Origin: G965216255 sp965216255
GTDB taxonomy: Bacteria > Bacteroidota > Rhodothermia > Rhodothermales > Bin80
Assembly: GCA_965216255.1 (NCBI GenBank)
Contig: OZ244148.1
Coordinates: 2,604,001 to 2,668,000 of the forward strand
Direction of reading: 5' to 3'
DNA: 64,000 nucleotides
In this document: positions 7,754 to 17,852 of the stretch, one piece after another
How positions within the stretch are numbered: the first letter of the stretch is position 1
How the letters are laid out: the number at the start of each line of letters is the position of its first letter
Translations under genes and position numbers: made by a program
The notes under the pieces: generated by a model
The model's database searches: none
Seen by the model: the letters and a program-made list of their open reading frames with translations, nothing else
Told to the model about the DNA's origin: nothing

Positions 7754-9251
7754 ATTAGCGTTAACTTGTGTGTTAATCTATTCCTGTATGTTGCCTGTAT
7801 CTACACTGAGTTGTGGTCACCAAGAGAGATAATGCTGCTTGCTGTAGGCAGTTGCGGGCAACGACAAGCAGGAATGCCAGGCGGCATAACGTGCTCTTGA
7901 GCCGCGACGTAGAAAACTCTTTGTTACTTCATCGTCATTCGAGAGAAAAGATGAAGAGAACCGTGTCCAGGGCAGCGGGCGACAAGGAATGGGGCGTGCT
8001 GGTGTCGTTCCTGCCCGCAAATTGGCAAGAGCTGGCCGCATCTACCGGCGCACTGCGCGGGCTGCGTAAGGACAAGTCACCGGAAAGCCTCCTTCGGACA
8101 TTGCTAATCCGCTTGGGGTGCGGATACTCTCTGCGGGAGACCGTCGCGCGGGCGCGCCAGGCTCAACTGGCCGATTTGTCTGCCGTAGCATTGTTCAAAC
8201 GACTGCGTAAGTCACGAGACTGGCTCTATGCAATGTGCATGGAGCTGTTTCACGAGCATGGTATTGCAGTGTCAACAGGCAGGGGATTTCAAATATGGGC
8301 ATTTGACGCTACTGTCGTGCGTGAGCCTGGTCGCACTGGCTCAACATGGCGGCTGCATTACAGTGTCACCCTACCATCATTGGGCTGCGATTTCTTCAAA
8401 TTAACTGGAACGAAGGGGGCTGGCACAGGGGAATCGTTCAAGCAATTTCCAGTCCGTTCGGGCGATTACATACTGGCCTGACCGCGGGTACGCAACCGGT
8501 GCGGGTATCCAACATGTGACCACAGCCGGTGGCTACGTAACGGTGCGCGTCCACACTGGTGCACTGCACTTTGAGAAAGCGCCCGGCCAACCCTTTGACT
8601 TGTTGTCTTCGGTGGAAACGCTGCAGCAGGCTGGGGCTGTGGGAGTCTGGACCGCAGCAGTTAAGGCAGAGACACCAGTGGTGGGTCGCATTTGTGCGCT
8701 GCGTAAGACGGAGGAGGCGATCGAAGAGGCGCACAACAAAATCCACAAGACCGCGCAGCGAAAAAGAAAGAAGCCTCGTAAAGAGACCTTGCGCTACGCT
8801 TGCTACGTCATCTTGTTTACCACCTTTCCCGAGGCACATTTTTCAGCAACAGAAGTGCTTGAGTGGTACCGGCTGCGCTGGCAGGTTGAGCTGGTGTTCA
8901 AGCGCTTCAAGTCGTTAGCCCAACTGGGTCATGTGCCAAAATTCGACGATGATAGCGCTAGAGCCTGGCTCTATGGGAAGCTGCTGATAGCGCTGTTGAC
9001 CGGAAAAATAGTCCGTCATGCGCGGACGCTTTCCCCCTCGGGCTACGACATGCAGGCGTACGTGCAGTACGTGGAGGGACTTCAAGTTCGCGCTAAACCA
9101 AGTCGCGCGGACAATGGAGCCCGGGTGCTCGCTATCGGAGATGATCCAACATTGGCCCACTATTTCTGGGCTGTTGGCGGCGCCTCCGAGAGCCAGAGTC
9201 AATCAAATTAAATGCTACTTGCCGAGTTCGCCAACAAGTTAACGCGTATGG
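7754..9251 (+). mobile_element. IS4-family insertion sequence
   Basis: The ends contain the inverted repeat GCGTTAACTTGT (7758-7769) and its complement ACAAGTTAACGC (9234-9245). The element is flanked by an 11-bp direct repeat GATAGCGCCCC at 7743-7753 and 9252-9262, a length typical of the IS4 family. It carries one transposase gene with a frameshift. It is inserted in a methyltransferase gene just downstream of the tRNA-Pro. Confidence 0.9.
7951..9211 (+). pseudogene. IS4-family transposase with a one-base frameshift
   Basis: The first part (MKRTVSRAAGDKEWGVLV onward) contains the first catalytic Asp in IWAFDATVVREPG and runs to a TGA at 8479-8481. Skipping the T at 8479 restores the frame as DRGYATGAGI, the second-Asp motif. 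The frame then continues to YRLRWQVELVFKRFKSL, the Y-R-E-K signature carrying the catalytic Glu. All three acidic residues are present, so the enzyme was recently functional or the frameshift is an artefact. The start at 7951 is chosen at an ATG near the conserved N-terminus; earlier starts are possible. Confidence 0.85.
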
Positions 9252-9888
9252 GATAGCGCCCCCTATGCTTGGGCGCGTTGAAGATGCCCAGAGCCTTTCC
9301 TTCGGCAATGAAACGTTCGATTTTGTACTTGTTGCCGACGGGCTGCATCACTGCGGCTCACCTAACATGGCGCTCCTGGAAATATGCCGCGTCGCCAGGT
9401 CGGGCACTGGTGGCATCGAATCCAGGGACAGTCTTATCATGCGCCTGGCAAACCGGCTCGCACTGTCACCGGAATATGAACTCGAAGCCGTCTTTGATCA
9501 CGACGGCCTGGCCGGAGGATTGAATGATTCGGCTATTCCAAACTTGATCTACAGGTGGACGGAGCAGCAGTTCTGCAAGGTGATCCAAAGTATTGACCTG
9601 AGGGGCAGGCACACTTTCCGCTATTTCTACGGCCTCAACCTTCCCCGGGAAACCGTCGAGTTTTGGAAGAATCCTGCCTTATCCATTGCCATGTCCCTGG
9701 TCGCACCGCTGAGGAGCTTCATTAACGTGGAAAGTACGCAGGCAGTCAAATTCCATTGCGATGGTCGCGCTCAATCCGAGGCTCCCCGAGGGTCCATGGC
9801 CTTGGCTCCGGTGCCAGGAAGACGATATGACATTGAATGTTGAATACGCCCGGCAGCGCCTAAAGCGCCCATCTCGTGGAAGCACGGT

Positions 9889-10548
9889 CTAAGATTGCCG
9901 GGCGCTCAGCTCCAAGGCACGTTCATTTAGTGAGAGCAGCCGCCCACCCGCCTCTGCAACTGTAGTGCCGAAGGCTACCAGTCCGTCCTGGTGGCCACCC
10001 ATGGCAAATACGCCGCGTGCATACACATCTGTTTCCGCGAACAAGCGCCGGACTTCACGAGACATTTCAGGTGAACCGTAGGGCACATCGGGCCTGGTCA
10101 TCGGCAGCTCCAGCACTTGAGCCTGACGCCATGGCGCTGGCGCATGCACATGCATTACGCTCATTAGCCGGTGATCCAATGCATAAAGCGTAGCATGGGT
10201 CATGCTCTCTGAGGATGGCTCGACAGGCCCCTCTGACACAATAGTATTGCGGTCCGCATGCGCCTCCACCACCAATGCAAAGTGGGCCACTGTGAGGTCA
10301 ACAATTCCCCCCGTCTGCGAGCCCGTGATGACGAACCCGCATGGATGTGCGCCTGTATCCGGCGGCCCGACCCGCTGGCTGATATTACCGAAACCGTAGC
10401 CTCCATACCGGGATGGATCCTGCCCGATGAGCTGCGCCGCGAACAGCCGGGATCGCCACTGGTTAACCTCCCTAATCATCGACTCCGGCAGTGGCCGTCG
10501 CTCCGTATGGTGCATCCGGAACTTGATTATCCCTTCTTCCTGGACCAT
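9889..10548 (-). CDS. Class II aldolase/adducin-family protein
   Basis: This 219-aa protein has the fold of L-fuculose/L-rhamnulose-phosphate aldolases, zinc enzymes that cleave sugar phosphates to dihydroxyacetone phosphate and an aldehyde. Visible elements are GYGFGNISQRVG (substrate-binding loop), VITGSQTGG, SSESMTHATLYA and VMHVHAP with two zinc-ligand histidines. Near the end is MGGHQDGLVAFG with a third. It is divergent from the sulfatase at 10613 with 64 bp between them. It could stand in for the aldolase broken at 15965-18071, but this is inference; its sequence diverges from typical FucA, so the substrate is uncertain. Confidence 0.72.
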   Translation of the reverse strand: MVQEEGIIKFRMHHTERRPLPESMIREVNQWRSRLFAAQLIGQDPSRYGGYGFGNISQRVGPPDTGAHPCGFVITGSQTGGIVDLTVAHFALVVEAHADRNTIVSEGPVEPSSESMTHATLYALDHRLMSVMHVHAPAPWRQAQVLELPMTRPDVPYGSPEMSREVRRLFAETDVYARGVFAMGGHQDGLVAFGTTVAEAGGRLLSLNERALELSARQS

Positions 10549-10612
10549 CTTACTTCTTTGTGCCCGCCGCTTGCAGGAGGATCCTCAAAGGCCAAGTTCA
10601 TTTTACCGCCAA

Positions 10613-12016
10613 ATGCGCCGCCCTACCTCACTCGCCGTCCTTCTGCTCCTGCTGCCAGCCTGCACGACGACGCCACCCAATATAGTCCTTATCGTTACAG
10701 ATGATCAGGGCTACGGGGATCTCGGTACGTACGGTGCCCGGGGATTTGCGACGCCGCGCCTTGACCGCATGGCGTCCGAAGGCATACGTTTCACGGATTT
10801 TTATGCCGCCGCGGCCTCCTGCTCCCCTTCCCGCGCTGCCATGCTGACCGGCATGTATCCGCAACGTGTCGGCATGCCCAACGTGCTCATGCCGCAATCG
10901 ACCACAGGACTGCATCGGGACGAGGTGACCCTGGCAGAAATGCTGCGCGGCAGCGGCTACGCCACAGCCTGCTTTGGCAAATGGCACCTGGGGCACGCCC
11001 CGGAACACCTTCCGCCAAACCACGGGTTCGATGTGTACTTCGGCATCCCCTATTCGAACGACATGACGCCGGACTCCGTCAAGAACCCTAATCCCTATGC
11101 CCGGCGCCATCCACCCCTACCGCTTGTAGAGGGACTGGAAGTCATTGACACGGAGCCGGACCAGCGGCAGCTAACGCGGTGGTACACGGAACGGGCCGTA
11201 AGCTTTATAGAGGACAGTGCAGACGCGCCCTTCTTCCTGTACTTGCCACACACGTTCCCGCATATGCCCCTCTTTGCGTCCGATTCCTTTGCCGGAAAAT
11301 CCGGGCAGGGTCTCTACGGTGATGTGATTATGGAGATAGATTGGTCGGTAGGGCGTATCCTCGATACGCTCGAACAACTGGAGCTCGACAAGAATACCCT
11401 CGTGATTTTCACGTCTGACAATGGTCCCTGGCTTGTAAAGGGAGACTATAGCGGTTCTGCAGGTTCACTGCGGGAAGGCAAGGGCACCACCTTCGAAGGA
11501 GGCCACCGCGTACCGCTCCTCATGCGGTGGCCCGGCGTTATCCCTGCGGGTACCGAAAGCAGCGAGTTGATAACGGCCATGGATTTCATGCCGACGGTTG
11601 CCCGGTTGACGGGCTCGATTGCGGACGGCCTGGCATTTGACGGCAGGGACATCACGGCGCTCCTGCGGCAGGAAAAGGACGCGAAGTCTCCGCACGAGGC
11701 TTTCTTCTTCTACCAGGGCCGTCAGCTCCAAGCCGTTCGGTCGGGTGTGTGGAAAATGCACGTGCCACACAGGTTTAGAAGCATTCATGGCGCCCGCCTC
11801 TCCTCAGCGACACATCCAGGGACCTACGCGCAGGATTCCATTGGCCTTGCACTGTTCAACCTGGAGACAGACAGTGGCGAGACCACAAATCTGGCAGCAG
11901 AATACCCAGAAATCGTCGAACGGCTCCATGCCCTGATGGACCGGATGCGCGCAGACCTCGGAGACGCTCTCACGGGACAGAACGGGGCCGGCGTCCGGAC
12001 GGCGGCAGAAAGGTAG
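10613..12016 (+). CDS. Arylsulfatase-type sulfatase, lipoprotein
   Basis: This 467-aa alkaline-phosphatase-superfamily sulfatase removes sulfate esters from sugars outside the cytoplasm. The ATG at 10613 gives a lipoprotein signal peptide (RRPTSLAVLLLLLPAC, lipobox LPAC) that upstream starts would bury. The N-terminal metal site is IVLIVTDDQGYGD, and the formylglycine site is CSPSRAAMLTG, the Cys type needing a maturase. Further sulfatase blocks are GKWHLGHAP and VIFTSDNGPW. The N-A-type organisation resembles arylsulfatase A. It neighbours fucose/rhamnose genes, suggesting desulfation of a deoxysugar-rich polysaccharide. No maturase gene is in the window. Confidence 0.9.
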   Translation: MRRPTSLAVLLLLLPACTTTPPNIVLIVTDDQGYGDLGTYGARGFATPRLDRMASEGIRFTDFYAAAASCSPSRAAMLTGMYPQRVGMPNVLMPQSTTGLHRDEVTLAEMLRGSGYATACFGKWHLGHAPEHLPPNHGFDVYFGIPYSNDMTPDSVKNPNPYARRHPPLPLVEGLEVIDTEPDQRQLTRWYTERAVSFIEDSADAPFFLYLPHTFPHMPLFASDSFAGKSGQGLYGDVIMEIDWSVGRILDTLEQLELDKNTLVIFTSDNGPWLVKGDYSGSAGSLREGKGTTFEGGHRVPLLMRWPGVIPAGTESSELITAMDFMPTVARLTGSIADGLAFDGRDITALLRQEKDAKSPHEAFFFYQGRQLQAVRSGVWKMHVPHRFRSIHGARLSSATHPGTYAQDSIGLALFNLETDSGETTNLAAEYPEIVERLHALMDRMRADLGDALTGQNGAGVRTAAER

Positions 12017-12280
12017 GCCGCACGCCTACTGGAACAAGCCGGGGCGTGGCGCGACGCCCAGATCCGTTGCATATCACGGAATCCAGGTATCGCACGGAAA
12101 GGACGAACCAGCCAGTGGGGAAGGATGAGCGCATATTGCCTGCAGCGCAACATCAATTCCTCGCCGCTTCCCCGTTCCGCATACAGCGGCATCGCTAGGG
12201 TTTAAGCGTAGTGTCCGTACCTACCTGTCATCATTCGTGCTATCCGTGCCGAGCCGCCGTTGAAGCGTAGCGATGACCAG

Positions 12281-14473
12281 TCATCGGAGAAATGCCTCGG
12301 GCAATCCACCGTCTACGGTAAGTACCTGACCTGTCGTCTTCGCAAGTCGGTCCCCGACAAGCAAGAATATCGCCTCAGCCTGGTCATTCGGTGTGATCGG
12401 CTGCCTCATTAGCGTCCTTCCTGCATAGTAGGCTGCGAGACGCCGCTGGAGCGTCGGCAAACCTTCTTCCTCATCATAAGGTAGGGCATACTTGGCTAGG
12501 GACGCCTTCACCCTCTCCAGCGAAAACATGCCACTGCTCTCGATCATAGTTGCGGGAGCCAGACCGTTTACCCGAACAAGCGGTGCCAGCGTGACAGCGA
12601 GCTCCCGCACTAGGTGGTTTGCTGCGGCCTTGCTGGTATCGTAGGCTATGCTCCCTTGCTTCACAACGGTGGCATTCACGCTGGTGGCAATGATGAGGCT
12701 ACCCGGCAGGCCCTGCTCTTTCCAGATGCGCCCTGCCTCATCTGCGACCAGAAAGGGCCCCGTAGCGTTGACGGCATACGTCTGTGCCCAGGCCTCATCG
12801 GGTATGCGGCCGTCTGTGCTCGGACTTACGTATAGCCCCGACGTGACTACTACGTAGTCCAGCCCGCCGTACGCAAGGAGTACCATGCGCAGGGCTCGTC
12901 CGATGGAGGCCCGATTCGTTACATCACAGCCGAGACCAATAGCGGCGCCGGATCCTGAAATGCCCGACCCGGCTACCCCAATGCCCATTCCAATCTGGCC
13001 CAATAGCTCCTTCGCCACTGCCTGCACGGAATCCACACTTATATCCAACACAGCGACAGTCGCGCCTTCTTCAACCAGGCGGCGTGCCACTTCCAGGCCG
13101 ATTCCGCTACCGGCTCCGACTATCGCTACGATACGACGCGAGAGCTCTTTTTCGGGGGGCATCCGTCTTAGTTTGGCTTCCTCGAGCCTCCAGTACTCTA
13201 TATCGAAGGCTTCCTGCCGACTAAGTGCGGTATACGTGGAAATGGCTTCCGCGCCCCGCATGACACTGATGGCGGCCTTGTAGAATTCTGCCGTTACGCG
13301 GCTCTCGCTCTTGCTCTTGCCCCAGGTTATCATGCCGAGTCCCGGGATCAGTACCACAGTTGGATCCGCAACACGCATGGCAGGAGAGTCTTCATGGCGG
13401 TGCGCTTCGTAGTAGGAGGCGTAGTCCCGCCTGTACCGGAACAGCCCGGCGTCCAGCTTTTCCTTTAGTACATGGATTCTCTCCTGCCCAGGACGCCAAT
13501 CCACGAAGAGCGGCTTGATCTTGGTGCGCAGAAAGTGGTCCGGGCAGGAGGTGCCGAGTTCGGCGAGGCGTTCGGCGTCCACAGCGTTTACGAAATCCAG
13601 GACTGCTGGCTCGGTTTCGACGGTTCCGATAAATCGACTTTCTCGGCAGACGCGCCCCCGCAGCCACGGCAGAATTGCTGTCAGCACCTGCGTTCGATTG
13701 GGCTCAGGAAGCGTGGCATACTTGGCCCCGCCGAAATCGTAGGAATCGGCACCCGACCGCGCCAGATAATCTGCCGCCTTATCTATGAGGGACAAGCTGA
13801 GCAGATAACACTCGCTATCATCGTCGGCCCAGTTGATTAGGCCGTGGCCACCCAGTAGCACACCTTTCGCACGTGGATGCACCCGGCAAACCTCCTGCAG
13901 CGTCAAGCCAAGTTCAAATCCCGGGCGCTGCCAGTCTACCCAGATTACATCGTCCCCGTAGATCTCTCGCGTAAGCGCTTCGCCGTCGGCAGCCGTAGCC
14001 AGCGCCATGCAGGCAACGGGATGGGTATGGTCTATGTACTTATAAGGCACGAACGCGTGGAGCGGCGTATCGATCGAGGGCGCGCGCGGATTCAGGTTGA
14101 AGGTACACTGGGCAAAGTAGTCTACCATACGGTCCTCTGCGGAGGTCTTGGGCCCGCGCCCAGGCATACGTGCGTAGATCTGCTGCAGCGACATCAATTT
14201 GTCGTGATAAAGCGAAGCAAAGTTGGGCCGCACGGCCGTGCGCAAGTCTCCACCCGAACCCTTAACCCAGAGCACGATCACGACTTCTCCCGTGAGCGGG
14301 TCTGTTTCCGTCAGCTTTGACGATGTGTTGCCACCGCCGGTGTTGGTGATGCGCCAGTCGGCGCCCAGAAGATTGGACCGGTAGACCAACCTTCCGACTC
14401 CATCCAGACCCTGGGCTGTTGCATCGTCCCACAGGTATTCGACATGGCTAAAGTGCCTGTTTGTTGCTGCCAT
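12281..14473 (-). CDS. Bifunctional rhamnulose-1-phosphate aldolase / short-chain dehydrogenase (RhaD-RhaE type fusion)
   Basis: This 730-aa protein has two domains. The first (about 1-420) is a class II aldolase: ITNTGGGNTSSKL is the substrate loop, DTPLHAFVPYKYIDHTHP carries metal-binding histidines, and GVLLGGHGLINW is typical. The second (from about 450) is a Rossmann SDR with VAIVGAGSGIGLEVARR and the active-site YDTSKAAANHLVRE. Such fusions cleave rhamnulose-1-phosphate and oxidise the lactaldehyde product. The ATG at 14471-14473 is chosen over a TTG four codons upstream. It lies 71 bp downstream of fucP-like gene in the same direction. The SDR cofactor loop contains an unusual Gly/Ser-rich insertion (GMGIGVAGSGISGSGAAIG). 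Confidence 0.87.
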   Translation of the reverse strand: MAATNRHFSHVEYLWDDATAQGLDGVGRLVYRSNLLGADWRITNTGGGNTSSKLTETDPLTGEVVIVLWVKGSGGDLRTAVRPNFASLYHDKLMSLQQIYARMPGRGPKTSAEDRMVDYFAQCTFNLNPRAPSIDTPLHAFVPYKYIDHTHPVACMALATAADGEALTREIYGDDVIWVDWQRPGFELGLTLQEVCRVHPRAKGVLLGGHGLINWADDDSECYLLSLSLIDKAADYLARSGADSYDFGGAKYATLPEPNRTQVLTAILPWLRGRVCRESRFIGTVETEPAVLDFVNAVDAERLAELGTSCPDHFLRTKIKPLFVDWRPGQERIHVLKEKLDAGLFRYRRDYASYYEAHRHEDSPAMRVADPTVVLIPGLGMITWGKSKSESRVTAEFYKAAISVMRGAEAISTYTALSRQEAFDIEYWRLEEAKLRRMPPEKELSRRIVAIVGAGSGIGLEVARRLVEEGATVAVLDISVDSVQAVAKELLGQIGMGIGVAGSGISGSGAAIGLGCDVTNRASIGRALRMVLLAYGGLDYVVVTSGLYVSPSTDGRIPDEAWAQTYAVNATGPFLVADEAGRIWKEQGLPGSLIIATSVNATVVKQGSIAYDTSKAAANHLVRELAVTLAPLVRVNGLAPATMIESSGMFSLERVKASLAKYALPYDEEEGLPTLQRRLAAYYAGRTLMRQPITPNDQAEAIFLLVGDRLAKTTGQVLTVDGGLPEAFLR

Positions 14474-14544
14474 ACTGTCAAGCAAGTTTTTCTACGGGGC
14501 AGGTGATCCGGCTTGCATGCGCTAACCGTTTACACGTACAACGG

Positions 14545-15846
14545 CTATGCAGGCTCCACGGCCAAAGGCGCTGCCCTGTAACCGGTCAAGCCGTAATGCA
14601 GAATGACGAGGAAGCATGCGAGTGGCACGAGGTATGCGACATGGATCCCGAACATATCAGATACCTGTCCCTGGACAGCGGTAAGCACTGCACCGCCGAG
14701 AATGGCCATGATGAGACCCGATGCGCCTATCTTCGTATCCTCTCCCAAACCCTTTACGGCTAGTCCGTAAATCGTTGGGAACATCAGCGACATGCAGCCT
14801 GAAACCCCCACTAGAGCAATGGCCCCCAGATATCCACCGACCAATACCACGACACAGGTCAAGCCGGATGCCAAAGCCGCCATGACCCAAAGCAGTACGT
14901 GCGGGCCTACATACTTCATCAATCCGGTGCAGGCAAATCGCGCAGTAGAAAAAAGTATGATTGATGCCAGATAGTAGGTAGCCGCATCCTCTTCGTTCAA
15001 GCCTAGGTTTCCCATGATGTAGCGGATGGTAAACGACCAAACTCCTATCTGCGCACCGACGTAAAAGAATTGTGCAACAACGCCCCGCGTGTAGTGCTTC
15101 CGTCCAAGGAGACGCCTAATTGTGGCGCCGAACTTCAGCGACTTGTCGGTCTCCATAGCCTGAGGAAACCGGGTTACAGCGATAAGAGCCCAAAGCACTC
15201 CGATTACGATAGCGACCACCACATAGGGTCCCATCACGGCGGCCAATTCACCCTGCTGTACCTGTCGCAGGTGCTCTGCCGCCATTTGCGCCCGCTCGAC
15301 CTCCGTCGCCCGATTCAATTCTGACAGAATGAAGAACTTGCCTATTAGCACCCCAGTGATGGAGCCGAGCGGATTAAAGGATTGGGCAAGGTTTAATCTC
15401 CGTGTAGCCGTCTGCTCCGGCCCCATAACAATTGCATAGGGATTGGCACTGGTCTCCAGAATGGATAGCCCACCGGCTAGAATGAAGAGCGCGACTAGAA
15501 AATGCCCGTAGGCCATGGTCAAGCTCGCAGGGTAAAACAACAATGCTCCGGCTGCAAAGAGTCCCAACCCTAGCAATACGCCGGCCTTATAAGTAAACCT
15601 GCGAATGAACAACGCCGCTGGCAGTGCAAGACAGAAATACGAGCCGTAGAAGGCAACCTGTATCCAGGCCGTCTGGAAATCTGACATGCTCATGATCCGC
15701 TTGAACGTCGCCAGGAGCACATCCGTCATGTTGTTCGCCACGCCCCACAGGGCGAACAAACTGGTCAGAATTATGAATGGAATGAGATATTGCCTCGGTA
15801 CTATGGGGATAGTTCTCCGAGGGGAATCAGGGGGGCTTTGGTTCAT
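14545..15846 (-). CDS. fucP: L-fucose:H+ symporter family permease (FucP type)
   Basis: This 433-aa major-facilitator protein has roughly twelve hydrophobic segments. The start of TM1, FIILTSLFALWGVANNMTDV, is characteristic of FucP-family sugar:proton symporters, as are the NPYAIVMGP and LAQSFNPLGS segments. It should import L-fucose or a related deoxysugar. The ATG at 15844-15846 (MNQSPPDSPRR) is preferred over the longer frame. The gene sits between the disrupted class II aldolase and the aldolase/dehydrogenase fusion on the same strand, so the transport and catabolic genes look like one operon. The exact sugar is not provable from sequence. Confidence 0.85.
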   Translation of the reverse strand: MNQSPPDSPRRTIPIVPRQYLIPFIILTSLFALWGVANNMTDVLLATFKRIMSMSDFQTAWIQVAFYGSYFCLALPAALFIRRFTYKAGVLLGLGLFAAGALLFYPASLTMAYGHFLVALFILAGGLSILETSANPYAIVMGPEQTATRRLNLAQSFNPLGSITGVLIGKFFILSELNRATEVERAQMAAEHLRQVQQGELAAVMGPYVVVAIVIGVLWALIAVTRFPQAMETDKSLKFGATIRRLLGRKHYTRGVVAQFFYVGAQIGVWSFTIRYIMGNLGLNEEDAATYYLASIILFSTARFACTGLMKYVGPHVLLWVMAALASGLTCVVVLVGGYLGAIALVGVSGCMSLMFPTIYGLAVKGLGEDTKIGASGLIMAILGGAVLTAVQGQVSDMFGIHVAYLVPLACFLVILHYGLTGYRAAPLAVEPA

Positions 15847-16645
15847 TGTTTGCGGTTCAGCTTCGGTTCGCAGGTAAGGGCTACCGGTCAATTCTCGCTA
15901 TGTCTTGCCTTCGTACCATGAGGCCAGGTCGAAACGGCGGTGCAGTGCTCAGGACTCCAGTGCCTCACTTTTTATCAAGATCTGTCCAACGCTGCAGCAG
16001 CATACGCTGCCGGTAATGCTCATCGGACCGCCTCGCGATTCGGTACACTTCAACTTCGTCCATAAAAACCGGCCCTCCCAGACCGGCGGCACCGACACAA
16101 ATGCGCGCGGCTTTTTCCGCCATGGCAAGTGCCGCGACTACCTCCGAAGGATGTGCCCCCAAGGCAATAATGCCGTGATTTTCCAGAAGAATGGTCTTAG
16201 GCACTGTCCCGGTTCGACTCGTGAATGCCTCAACTTCTTCGCGGATACGCCGAGCCAGTACGAGTCCGGGATCTACATAGGGCACCAACACGGATTCCAC
16301 ACCGCAATAGACGACCTGGTCAGGAATCACGCGCCGCGCGGCGAATTCCTGCCTCCGTCGAGAGCAGAGCACCTGATTGACGGCAATCGCATGGACATGC
16401 CCAACGAAATTCACCCCGGGCAGCCTCAAGAGCCATGCATGAAACACCGTCTCAACCGACGGCTTCAGGGCACCCGGGTCCACACGCGTCTCCAAAAGCA
16501 ATCTTTCTACACTGCGATCCGACATTTCGTCGTGCGTATCCAGTGCCTTGAGGAGCGGGCTGCTGTCCACTTCTACCAATTCGTTCTGCCGGAGCACCCC
16601 TAGCTGTGAGGTGTACCCCAATCGTTGGACAGGATTTCGCTTGAT

Positions 16646-17554
16646 TTAAGATAGAGAACTGCCAGGGTTGTGGGTGATGGCGGGACATGTTGGTCCCAGT
16701 GGGCATGTGGTTGTCGTGTGGGTTATAGCCATCGCTGGGTGGGGTCCTGAATGGCCGTGATAGACTTCGGATGGGGTTCGGTACCGAAGGCTCTGGTGCG
16801 GACGACTGTGGTTGTAGAAGCTAATGTAGCCTCCCAGGCGCTGCCGTGCCTGCCGCAGGTTCGCGTATTCGTTGAGGTAGACCTCCTCGTACTTGACGCT
16901 GCGCCACAGTCGCTCAATCAGAATGTGGTCGTAGCACCGGCCACGACCACACATCGAAATCCGGATGCCAGCACGTTTCGAGAGTGATGTCATCTCTTCA
17001 CTGGTAAACTGTGACCCTTGGTCCGAGTGGAAGATCTCGGGCTGGCTGATCGTGAGTGCGTCCTTATAGGTCTCCACGCAGACACTCGCGTCTTGTGTGT
17101 TGGATAGCGTCCACGATAGTATGTAACGGCTGTACCAGTCCATGACTGCGACCAGATACGCAAATCCGCGGTCCATCCGAATGTAGGTGATGTCAGTGCA
17201 CCAGGCCTGATTGGGACGATCTATGTGCCGCCCTTTCAATAGGTTGGGATACCGAAGAGCTGGCCCCGGGCCCACGCGGGGCCGGGGCTTCGGATAAATA
17301 GCCTGTAGCCCTATAAGGCGCATCAGCCTATAGACCCGCTTGTGATTGATAGCGTGACCCTCGCGCCGAAGCATATGCGTCATGCGTCGTACGCCCAGCA
17401 TGGGGTGGGCCGTGTAGACTTCGTCTATGACGCGCATCAACTGTAGATTATAGGACGTCTCACCGACGGGTTGATAATACACGCTGGAGCGGGCCAGGCC
17501 CAGTAGCTCGCACTGTCGCTCTATGCTCAGCTGAGCGTGATCTGGCTCCACCAT
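16646..17554 (-). CDS. IS3-family transposase OrfB (rve integrase)
   Basis: This 302-aa integrase-type transposase starts with MVEPDHAQLSIERQCELLGL, has the HTH_21-like ARSSVYYQPVG segment, and then the DDE core: WCTDITYIRMD, IFHSDQGSQFTS and IERLWRSVKYEEVY. It is probably translated as a fusion with OrfA by -1 frameshifting at the A9 run (17587-17595). Intact across its length, unlike copy 1. Confidence 0.93.
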   Translation of the reverse strand: MVEPDHAQLSIERQCELLGLARSSVYYQPVGETSYNLQLMRVIDEVYTAHPMLGVRRMTHMLRREGHAINHKRVYRLMRLIGLQAIYPKPRPRVGPGPALRYPNLLKGRHIDRPNQAWCTDITYIRMDRGFAYLVAVMDWYSRYILSWTLSNTQDASVCVETYKDALTISQPEIFHSDQGSQFTSEEMTSLSKRAGIRISMCGRGRCYDHILIERLWRSVKYEEVYLNEYANLRQARQRLGGYISFYNHSRPHQSLRYRTPSEVYHGHSGPHPAMAITHTTTTCPLGPTCPAITHNPGSSLS

Positions 17555-17567
17555 GCGCCGCTTCTCT

Positions 17568-17852
17568 TCAAGAGAGTGAACCGAAGTTTTTTTTTAACCA
17601 GTCCAGTTCCACCTTGAGGCGCCCGATTTGGCCATACAATTCATCCTTAAGTACCTCTTCTTGTTGTTTGGCCTTGCCACGACGCGTGGAAAAGGCATCC
17701 ATCAAGTGCTGAAGCGCCTGCTTCTTCCACAGGTTCACCTGGCTGGGGTGCACCTCGAAGCGGGCGGCAATCTGGCTGATGGTTTGCTCACCTCGTATGG
17801 CCTCCACGGCCACTCGAGTCTTGAATGCGGCGGCGTACGATTTCCGTTTCAT
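17568..17852 (-). CDS. IS3-family OrfA
   Basis: This 94-aa helix-turn-helix protein matches the OrfA of copy 1. It binds the element ends and supplies the N-terminal part of the OrfAB transposase. The A9 slippery run lies near its 3' end, 13 bp before the OrfB start, giving the standard IS3 arrangement. Confidence 0.92.
   Translation of the reverse strand: MKRKSYAAAFKTRVAVEAIRGEQTISQIAARFEVHPSQVNLWKKQALQHLMDAFSTRRGKAKQQEEVLKDELYGQIGRLKVELDWLKKNFGSLS

Larger units (their letters stand above)
7545..9843 (+). pseudogene. SAM-dependent methyltransferase gene, disrupted by an IS4-type element and frameshifts
   Basis: The left part (to 7753) ends in HPVLAVCAGVAERDLFLGLG, a class I methyltransferase motif I region. 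The right part (from about 9263) continues as DAQSLSFGNETFDFVLVADG, LHHCGSPNMALLEICRVARS, then SPEYELEAVF and IPNLIYRWTEQQF. Together they form one methyltransferase of the type-11 family. The 11-bp target duplication GATAGCGCCCC is in the same frame on both sides (DSAP, then YAWAR). Extra frameshifts are visible near 7605 and 9280, so the gene is decayed beyond the insertion. The true start is unclear. The substrate is unknown. Confidence 0.7.
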
